Positions 1-4,257 of a stretch of 6,146 bases of DNA are shown here, piece after piece. The notes beneath the pieces were generated by a model. It was not told the origin of the DNA and searched no databases. It saw only the letters and a program-made list of their open reading frames with translations. Numbering within the stretch: position 1 is the stretch's first letter; each line of letters begins with the position of its first letter. The stretch covers positions 1 through 6,146 of the forward strand of contig CAMWWR010000122.1 in the NCBI GenBank assembly GCA_947178045.1. The letters run 5' to 3'. A program made the translations under genes and the position numbers. This DNA is from an uncultured Clostridia bacterium (GTDB lineage Bacteria > Bacillota > Clostridia > Lachnospirales > Lachnospiraceae).

Positions 1-153
1 GACGTGTTCAAATATGACGAGCCCGTTATTCTGATGCACGATTCCGCAGTAAATGAGTTGACGGCTTCCATGCTTGCTGATATTATAAAAGAGATCAGGG
101 AAGCCGGATATGAGTTTGACACACTCGACCACAGGGAATGCTGCCAGTTTTAA
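1..153 (+). CDS. Polysaccharide deacetylase (NodB-type), C-terminal fragment
   Basis: Only the last 50 codons are in the window; frame 1 is open from the first base to TAA at 151-153. The visible protein contains VILMHDS (residues 9-15), followed by a predicted helix (TASMLADIIKEIREAGYEFDTLD). This matches the final strand and helix of the NodB homology domain of carbohydrate esterase family 4, where an L-x-H-D motif sits near the active site and a short 'G-Y-x-F-x-T-L-D' tail ends the fold. Such enzymes remove N-acetyl groups from peptidoglycan or other cell-surface glycans, usually as secreted or membrane-anchored proteins. The catalytic Asp-His-His metal site, signal peptide and start lie upstream and cannot be checked. 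The gene stops directly at a hairpin terminator, so it is probably not cotranscribed with argF. The family call is fairly sure; the substrate is unknown. Confidence 0.8.
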   Translation, partial: DVFKYDEPVILMHDSAVNELTASMLADIIKEIREAGYEFDTLDHRECCQF

Positions 154-182
154 GGAAGCGCTTTAAGCGGCGTTTCCTTAAA
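149..182 (+). terminator. Hairpin terminator after the deacetylase gene
   Basis: Positions 149-161 pair with 170-182. The core AAGGAAGCGC pairs with GCGTTTCCTT (one G-U) around an 8-nt loop, and flanking T-A pairs extend it. The stem begins at the stop codon of the deacetylase gene. The following T-run is short and interrupted (TGTTTT at 187-192), so termination may be incomplete. The position, between a stop codon and a strong promoter, fits a gene-end terminator. Confidence 0.7.
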
Positions 183-204
183 CTCCTGTTTTACCTGATT
201 TTGC

Positions 205-232
205 TTGACACTTGGAAAATAAAGTGTATAAT
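205..232 (+). promoter_or_regulatory. Sigma-A promoter of argF
   Basis: TTGACA at 205-210 and TATAAT at 227-232 are both perfect housekeeping hexamers, separated by 16 bp in an AT-rich stretch. Transcription should start near 239-240, giving a leader of about 110 nt before argF. It is the best promoter in the window. Confidence 0.88.
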
Positions 233-261
233 TATTAGAACAGAATAAATAAATATGCAAA
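223..261 (+). promoter_or_regulatory. Candidate tandem ARG boxes (ArgR/AhrC operator)
   Basis: Two 18-bp sites resemble the weak ARG-box palindrome (core TGAAT...ATTCA). Box 1 at 223-240 has core TGTATAATTATTAG and overlaps the -10 hexamer. Box 2 at 244-261 has core TAAATAAATATGCA and lies just downstream of the expected transcription start. Each matches about 11 of 14 core positions of TGAATAATTATTCA, allowing for degeneracy. The boxes are 3 bp apart, centre to centre 21 bp, the spacing known for tandem ARG boxes bound by hexameric ArgR in E. coli. The site would let arginine-bound ArgR block the argF promoter. AT-richness makes chance similarity possible, and no ArgR gene is in view. Confidence 0.5.
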
Positions 262-281
262 AGCAGCTGCGCGGTGCGGCG

Positions 282-310
282 TGCTGTAACGGCTGCGGCG
301 GGTTACAGCA
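282..310 (+). promoter_or_regulatory. Stem-loop in the argF leader
   Basis: TGCTGTAAC (282-290) and GTTACAGCA (302-310) form a perfect 9-bp inverted repeat around an 11-nt G-rich loop. It lies in the middle of the argF 5' leader, about 30 nt before the Shine-Dalgarno site. There is no T-run after it, so it is not a simple terminator. It may affect mRNA stability or translation, or be half of a larger fold. I do not recognise a known riboswitch. Confidence 0.6.
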
Positions 311-349
311 GATCACGGCAGGCTCACGCGCGGCGGACAGGAGGATGGA

Positions 350-1291
350 ATGAATTTAAAGGGACGCTCGTTTTTGACACTGAAGGATTTTACGCCGGAG
401 GAGATCGGCGGTCTGCTTGATCTGGCGGCGGAGCTGAAGGCAAAAAAGAAGAAGGGCATTACCGGGAACAGCCTGAAGGGGAAAAATATCGCGCTGATTT
501 TTGAGAAGCCGTCCACAAGGACGCGCAGTTCCTTCACGATCGGCTGCGTCGACGAGGGCGGTCATCCGGAATATCTCGGGAAGGACGATATTCAGCTTGG
601 GCACAAGGAGAGCGTGGAGGATACCGCGCGCGTGCTCGGCAGAATGTTCGACGGCATCGAGTTCCGCGGCTTCTCCCAGGAAACGGTGGAAAAGCTGGCA
701 AAATACAGTGGCGTGCCGGTGTGGAACGGACTGACGGACGAGTACCATCCGACGCAGATCCTCGCGGATTTTCTGACGCTTCGGGAGCAGTTCGGAACGC
801 TTGCCGGGCTGAAGCTTGTGTTTGTGGGGGACGGAAGAAATAATATGGCAAACAGTCTGATGATCGGCTCGGCAAAGATGGGGCTTGACTTCGTTATTCT
901 CGCGCCGAAGAGCCTGTGGCCGGGGGAGGAGCTTGTCTCACTCTGCCGGGGCTATGCGCAGGAATCCGGGGCGAAACTCACGGTCACGGACGATATCAGC
1001 GCGGTGGAGGGTGCGGACGCAATTTATACGGATGTCTGGTGCTCCATGGGCGAGGAGGAGAAGGCGGCGGAGCGAATCGCACTGCTCTCCCCGTACCAGG
1101 TCAACGCGGAGCTGATGGCGAAAACCGGGAAGGAGAACACGATTTTCCTTCACTGCCTGCCTGCGGTCAAGGGCAAGGAGGTGACGGAGGACGTGTTTGA
1201 AAAGCACGCTGACGTCGTGTTCGACGAGGCGGAGAACCGCATGCACACGATCAAGGCCGTCATGGTAGCGACGCTCGGTGAAGTGCAATAA
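350..1291 (+). CDS. argF: Ornithine carbamoyltransferase
   Basis: This cytoplasmic enzyme transfers the carbamoyl group of carbamoyl phosphate to ornithine, giving citrulline for arginine synthesis. The 313-aa protein has all hallmarks: STRTR carbamoyl-phosphate loop (55-59), GHKES (84-88), HPTQ (133-136), DGRNN (161-165), ornithine-binding DVWCSMG (228-234) and HCLP with the catalytic cysteine (268-271), ending in [15 protein letters not shown]. The segment after HCLP is shorter than in E. coli ArgI, as in several Firmicute enzymes, and the length is near the family norm. The start at 350 is supported by AGGAGG at 339-344, 5 nt upstream, and by the family-typical N-terminus MNLKGRSFL. Perfect promoter hexamers and two ARG-box-like sites precede it, which favours the anabolic role (argF) over the catabolic arcB. 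No other arginine gene is adjacent. Its stop overlaps the next gene's start by one base. Confidence 0.96.
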   Translation: MNLKGRSFLTLKDFTPEEIGGLLDLAAELKAKKKKGITGNSLKGKNIALIFEKPSTRTRSSFTIGCVDEGGHPEYLGKDDIQLGHKESVEDTARVLGRMFDGIEFRGFSQETVEKLAKYSGVPVWNGLTDEYHPTQILADFLTLREQFGTLAGLKLVFVGDGRNNMANSLMIGSAKMGLDFVILAPKSLWPGEELVSLCRGYAQESGAKLTVTDDISAVEGADAIYTDVWCSMGEEEKAAERIALLSPYQVNAELMAKTGKENTIFLHCLPAVKGKEVTEDVFEKHADVVFDEAENRMHTIKAVMVATLGEVQ

Positions 1292-1581
1292 TGAGAAAAT
1301 TTTTTGAGAAGTTAAAGAATAATCAGCTTCTGCTGGACGGAATGAACGTCGCGCTGGGCGTCGTGCTGCTCGTGTCGCTGATTGTTTTCATGGCATCGCG
1401 GGCATGGCTGGCGCTGCTGGCTGCAGTCTGGGCTGCAGGACTGATCAATATGGTCAACGGCCTGAAGGCAATGAGGAAGAAAACGGGAGTATTCGGCCAG
1501 TCCATGCTGTTCATGGGCGCACTCATCATACTTGGCGGAACCGTGCTCGTGCTTTCCGCCATGGGGCTGTGGCAGCATTGA
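1291..1581 (+). CDS. Small three-helix membrane protein, unknown function
   Basis: A 96-aa protein that I do not recognise. Its ATG shares one base with the argF stop (TAATG at 1289-1293), so translation is probably coupled to argF; only a weak GGTGAAG (1277-1283) serves as ribosome binding site. A basic N-terminus (RKFFEKLKNN) precedes three hydrophobic segments at about residues 17-35, 38-55 and 70-92, with a basic loop (KAMRKKTG, 59-66) between the second and third. The positive-inside rule puts the 59-66 loop in the cytoplasm. It has no catalytic-looking motif, no cysteine and no repeat. Cotranscription with argF might suggest a link to ornithine, citrulline or arginine handling, but at this size it is not a recognisable transporter. 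Overlapping stop and start, Met-rich hydrophobic composition and normal codon use support it as a real gene. Confidence 0.8.
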   Translation: MRKFFEKLKNNQLLLDGMNVALGVVLLVSLIVFMASRAWLALLAAVWAAGLINMVNGLKAMRKKTGVFGQSMLFMGALIILGGTVLVLSAMGLWQH

Positions 1582-1624
1582 AGCTCCGAAACGGCAGGGA
1601 AGCCGAAGGCTGAACTGTAACCAT

Positions 1625-1685
1625 TTGTCCGCTTTCTAATCATATTATAATTTGTATTTTTTCCGCATTGAAGTTATCATATAAT
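1625..1685 (+). promoter_or_regulatory. AT-rich promoter region of the liaF-like gene
   Basis: Two perfect TATAAT hexamers occur, at 1646-1651 and 1680-1685. The first can pair with TTGTCC (1625-1630) at a short 15-bp spacing. The second has only a T-run (1657-1662) at the -35 position. At least one probably drives the liaF-like gene, perhaps with an activator since the -35 elements are poor. No convincing terminator was found after the small membrane gene at 1581; only a 4-bp AGCC/GGCT hairpin at 1601-1611 without a T-run. Confidence 0.55.
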
Positions 1686-1703
1686 CAGGAAAGCTTTAAG
1701 GTG

Positions 1704-1722
1704 AAAGAACACGAGGTTCTTT
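1704..1722 (+). promoter_or_regulatory. Stem-loop in the leader of the liaF-like gene
   Basis: AAAGAAC (1704-1710) and GTTCTTT (1716-1722) form a perfect 7-bp stem with a 5-nt loop. It lies shortly after the second -10 hexamer and about 46 nt before the start codon. A 5' stem-loop of this kind could stabilise the mRNA; the repeat could also be a protein-binding site. Confidence 0.45.
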
Positions 1723-1768
1723 GATCCATCACAGGGGAACCCGGACGTATGCGGAGAGGGGAAAGCGG

Positions 1769-2875
1769 ATGAACAGAAAATCTTCCGGAGCAGTTTGGGG
1801 CGTAATGCTGATTCTGCTCGGTGTGCTGATAGGCGGAAAAATATTAGACTGGTTTAGCTTTGACCTGTTTTTTGACGGCTGGTGGAGCCTGTTCCTGATC
1901 ATTCCCTGCGCCGTTCGTTTCCTGACGGAGCGGGGAAGAAGGATGTCGGCGCTGAAGGGGCTGTTTGCCGGCGTGCTGCTTTTGATGGCGGCACAGGGCT
2001 TCATCGAGTTTTCGATGCTGCTGCCGTTGCTTCTGGCGGGATTTCTTGTGCTATCGGGGCTGAGGATGCTTATGCCGAGGGCGGAGAGGCGCGGGCAGAA
2101 TGACCGGGAGCGGGAGGCATGGGACAGGGAGGAGAGAAAACGCCGGGAAAGGGAGCGGCGGAGAGCAGAAAAGCTCGGAAGCCGGCGGCAGGGGCGCTAT
2201 GAGGACGCCTCCGATTACCGCTATTCCGAGGAATACACCTATTTTGGCGGGGATCCGCAGGGGGAGCCTGTGGACAACGCGGACGGGAGCGGGGAGGATT
2301 ACCGCTTTACGGCGGAGGATTCCCCGGATTTCGAGAGTCAGGCGGAACAGTTTGAATGGAATCAATACGCGAACCGCGGGGAATACCGGAGGGATTATTC
2401 CGACCGGGCCGGCTCATACGGGGCGTATTCCGGGAGAACTTATCCCGGCGGCGGACGGTACGGCGGTGCGGGACAGTACGGCGGCGGACAGTACCGGACC
2501 GGCGCGGGGAACCGGAGCTTTGACCGGGCAGATACGTCGAGAAACGGAAAGACCGTCTGCACCTCGGTCTTTTCCGGCAAGGAGATACGGTTCTGCCGGG
2601 AGCCGTTCGAGGGAGCGGTGCTCTCCGCGGTGTTCGGCGCCATCGACCTGGATCTGCGGGATGCGGTGCTGTACCGGGACACGGTCATCGAGGCGATCTC
2701 CATCATGGGTGGGATCGACATTCATGTGCCGGGGAATGTGCGGGTTATTGTAAGCGGCACGCCGATTCTCGGGGGCATTGACAATCGCGTGAAGAGGAGC
2801 GAGCCGCTTCCGCGCGATTCGGTGACGGTTCTTGTCAAGGCGACCTGCGTTATGGGCGGAATTGAGATAAAATAA
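1769..2875 (+). CDS. LiaF-like membrane protein with long disordered linker
   Basis: A 368-aa protein resembling LiaF/YvqF-type proteins, which in Bacillus-like bacteria restrain the LiaSR cell-envelope stress system. Residues 1-103 hold four hydrophobic segments (about 8-22, 36-52, 61-78, 82-102), the LiaI/LiaF-type membrane region. Residues 104-140 are almost entirely Arg/Glu, probably a charged helix. Residues 141-260 are acidic then Gly/Tyr/Arg-rich and look disordered. The C-terminal domain (about 262-368) has the LiaF signature of repeated 'GGID' turns: AVFGAIDLDLRDA, IMGGIDIHVPG, ILGGIDNRV, VMGGIEI, probably a beta-helix-like fold. The linker makes it longer than usual family members. 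The start at 1769 was chosen for AGGGG (1757-1761) and because the membrane domain begins directly after it; the same frame is open upstream with a TTG at 1721. No liaS or liaR is adjacent. The gene 21 bp downstream is probably cotranscribed. Confidence 0.82.
   Translation: MNRKSSGAVWGVMLILLGVLIGGKILDWFSFDLFFDGWWSLFLIIPCAVRFLTERGRRMSALKGLFAGVLLLMAAQGFIEFSMLLPLLLAGFLVLSGLRMLMPRAERRGQNDREREAWDREERKRRERERRRAEKLGSRRQGRYEDASDYRYSEEYTYFGGDPQGEPVDNADGSGEDYRFTAEDSPDFESQAEQFEWNQYANRGEYRRDYSDRAGSYGAYSGRTYPGGGRYGGAGQYGGGQYRTGAGNRSFDRADTSRNGKTVCTSVFSGKEIRFCREPFEGAVLSAVFGAIDLDLRDAVLYRDTVIEAISIMGGIDIHVPGNVRVIVSGTPILGGIDNRVKRSEPLPRDSVTVLVKATCVMGGIEIK
2453..2497 (+). repeat. Imperfect GGACAGTACGGCGG repeats in the liaF-like linker
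   Basis: Short degenerate units around GGAC(A/G)GTACGGCGG are repeated about three times, coding for the RYGGAGQYGGGQYR stretch at residues 230-243 of the LiaF-like protein. This low-complexity Gly/Tyr/Gln/Arg tract could vary in length by slippage and resembles flexible linkers or RNA/protein-interacting disordered tails. Confidence 0.5.
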
Positions 2876-2896
2876 GGAAAAAGCGGGAGAAATCAA

Positions 2897-3235
2897 ATGA
2901 GTTCGGAACGGCTTGTGCTTTGCGGAAGCAGCTTTTATGAGCAAAAATATTATTTTAATGAAAAGCAGTTCGGCAAACTGCCCCAGGCAGTGAAGGAGGA
3001 GCTGCAGGTGATGTGCGTGCTGTTTACCGAGGATGTGGGCGGCGCGCTGATCCTGGAATTCGATCCGCAGGAGGGCCTGCTGTTCCGGACGGAGAGCGAC
3101 GAGGGCGATCTGCTCTACGATGAGATCGGCAGCGTGCTCCGGCTGAAGAAGCTGCAGGAGGAAAAGAAGGAGCTGCTTGAATCGCTCGAGCTGTATTACC
3201 GGATCGCCGTGTGCGGGCAGAGGACAGCGCCGTGA
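2897..3235 (+). CDS. Small conserved protein, probably DUF6145 family
   Basis: A 112-aa cytoplasmic protein without membrane segments or signal peptide. It opens MSSERLVLCGSSFYEQKYYFN and continues with FGKLPQAVKEELQVMCVLFTEDVGGALILEFD (23-56), then an acidic stretch (ESDEGDLLYDEIGSVL, 67-82) and a charged helix (LKKLQEEKKELLESLELYYRI, 83-103). I recall this pattern as a small family found mainly in Lachnospiraceae (DUF6145), from memory and unverified. No function is known to me and no catalytic motif is evident; the mix of beta segments and one long C-terminal helix suggests a small binding or regulatory protein. GGGAG (2885-2889) lies about 7 nt before the ATG. It starts 21 bp after the LiaF-like gene and is followed by a 93-bp gap containing a terminator-like hairpin before coaX, so it probably ends one transcription unit or sits before a partial stop. 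Confidence 0.8.
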   Translation: MSSERLVLCGSSFYEQKYYFNEKQFGKLPQAVKEELQVMCVLFTEDVGGALILEFDPQEGLLFRTESDEGDLLYDEIGSVLRLKKLQEEKKELLESLELYYRIAVCGQRTAP

Positions 3236-3289
3236 GGCGCATGCAGAGGCAGTTGAAATATGCTGCTGATGCGGCGCATTTGCGGCGCG

Positions 3290-3316
3290 GAATTTTGCTC
3301 TGCGAAATTCTTTTTT
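3290..3316 (+). terminator. Terminator-like hairpin abutting the coaX ribosome binding site
   Basis: GAATTTTGC (3290-3298) pairs with GCGAAATTC (3302-3310), nine pairs with one G-U and a 3-nt loop, followed at once by six T (3311-3316). This is the classic intrinsic-terminator form, though the stem is AT-rich and so only moderately stable. The coaX Shine-Dalgarno site begins within a few bases of the T-run (3317-3325) and its ATG is at 3329. No promoter fits between them, so coaX transcripts must carry the hairpin. It could act as a partial terminator or an attenuator of coaX. Confidence 0.65.
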
Positions 3317-3328
3317 GAGGGAGGGAAC

Positions 3329-4096
3329 ATGATACTTGGCATCGATGTGGGAAATACCAATATTACGCTCGCGCTGCTTGAGGCAGGGGAGGTTTTTGCC
3401 AGCTTTCGGCTGACGACCAAAACGCCCCGCACCTCGGATGAGTTCGGAGTGCAGATGCTGGGGCTGCTGTCGACGAAGGGGATATCCGCGGAGAAGCTGG
3501 AGGCGGTGATTATTTCCTCGGTCGTGCCGGGCATCATGTATTCGCTGACGAGCGCGATCGTCAAATATTTCGACCGGAATCCGATGATCGTGGGAACGGG
3601 AATACGAACCGGAATCCGGATCGTGACGGGCAATCCGAGAGAGATCGGGGCGGACCGTATTGTGGATGCGGCCGCGGCTTATGAGCTGTACGGCGGACCG
3701 GTGCTCGTCATTGATTTCGGCACGGCAACGACGTTTGATCTGATTCTTGCGGACGGCTCCTTTACGGCAGGAATCACGAGCCCGGGAATCGCGATATGCG
3801 CCAATGCACTCTGGAATGAGACGGCAAGGCTGCCGGAAATCGAGATCCGGAAGCCGGCTTCGATCCTGGCCAGGGAGACGGTCAGTAGCATGCAGGCGGG
3901 GCTTGTGTACGGATATATCGGGCAGACGGAGTACATTATCCGACAGGTCAAAAAGGAGGCCGGCCTGCCGCAGCTGAAGACGGTGGCGACGGGAGGCCTT
4001 GGGAAGCTGATCTCCGACGAGACCGATTCCATCGATATCTACGATCCGATGCTCACGATGAAAGGACTTTGGCATATTTACAGGAAAAACGTATAG
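3329..4096 (+). CDS. coaX: Type III pantothenate kinase
   Basis: This cytoplasmic enzyme phosphorylates pantothenate, the first step of coenzyme A synthesis. Type III enzymes, unlike type I CoaA, resist feedback inhibition by CoA and need a monovalent cation. The 255-aa protein has the expected length and the ASKHA-fold motifs: phosphate-binding DVGNTN (6-11), SSVVPG (63-68), GADR (107-110), DFGTATTFD (129-137), AGITSPG (147-153) and TGGLG (221-225). The ATG at 3329 was chosen because the family begins M-[IL]-L-x-I-D-x-G-N-T and because GAGGGAGGG (3317-3325) stands just before it; the frame is open back to an ATG at 3260, but that would add 23 unrelated residues and has a poor ribosome binding site. 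A terminator-like hairpin directly before the gene and a very strong terminator after it suggest expression by read-through from the upstream genes. Confidence 0.96.
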   Translation: MILGIDVGNTNITLALLEAGEVFASFRLTTKTPRTSDEFGVQMLGLLSTKGISAEKLEAVIISSVVPGIMYSLTSAIVKYFDRNPMIVGTGIRTGIRIVTGNPREIGADRIVDAAAAYELYGGPVLVIDFGTATTFDLILADGSFTAGITSPGIAICANALWNETARLPEIEIRKPASILARETVSSMQAGLVYGYIGQTEYIIRQVKKEAGLPQLKTVATGGLGKLISDETDSIDIYDPMLTMKGLWHIYRKNV

Positions 4097-4125
4097 CGCC
4101 GTTGATAAATGTCGAGCGATTTTCC

Positions 4126-4154
4126 TTTTCAAAAATGGAAAATGATGGTATATT
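4126..4154 (+). promoter_or_regulatory. Candidate promoter overlapping the coaX terminator
   Basis: TTTTCA (4126-4131) and TATATT (4149-4154) are 17 bp apart and match the sigma-A hexamers at 4 of 6 and 5 of 6 positions. The -10 element lies inside the left arm of the terminator at 4145-4187, so transcripts starting near 4161 would begin in the hairpin loop and lack the left arm. No better promoter was seen between the terminator and the gene at 4258. AT-rich terminator sequence can mimic a -10 element, so this is tentative. Confidence 0.42.
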
Positions 4155-4193
4155 GAATTTACAATAAATGGGAATTCAATATACCATTTTTTT
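4145..4193 (+). terminator. Strong intrinsic terminator after coaX
   Basis: ATGGTATATTGAATT (4145-4159) and AATTCAATATACCAT (4173-4187) form a perfect 15-bp stem with a 13-nt loop, followed by a run of seven T (4187-4193). It lies 48 bp after the coaX stop and separates the coaX unit from the next gene. The perfect palindrome could also be a protein-binding operator. Confidence 0.9.
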
Positions 4194-4257
4194 GCGTAAA
4201 GTTATTATTGCGAGTCCGGGGGAACGAACGGCCTCAAGAAACGGAGGAGGATTTTAT

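Noticed and set aside
1721..1768. Upstream TTG start for the LiaF-like gene
   Set aside because: It lies in the right arm of a leader hairpin, lacks a ribosome binding site, and adds 16 unlike residues; the ATG at 1769 has AGGGG at proper distance.
2269..2277. One-mismatch DnaA box TGTGGACAA in the LiaF-like gene
   Set aside because: It is a single imperfect site in coding sequence with no others nearby, compatible with chance.
3260..3328. Upstream ATG extending CoaX by 23 residues
   Set aside because: The family N-terminus is [10 protein letters not shown], and the strong ribosome binding site directly precedes the ATG at 3329.
2414..4132. Long open frame on the minus strand (572 codons)
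   Set aside because: It lies opposite the LiaF-like gene, the small conserved gene and coaX, runs through the intergenic gaps, and its translation (His/Arg/Leu-rich) has no recognisable domain. It is a by-product of GC-rich codon use.
4168..4257. Upstream ATG extending the membrane protein by 30 residues
   Set aside because: It begins in the loop of the strong terminator without a ribosome binding site; the ATG at 4258 has GGAGGAGG 7 nt upstream.
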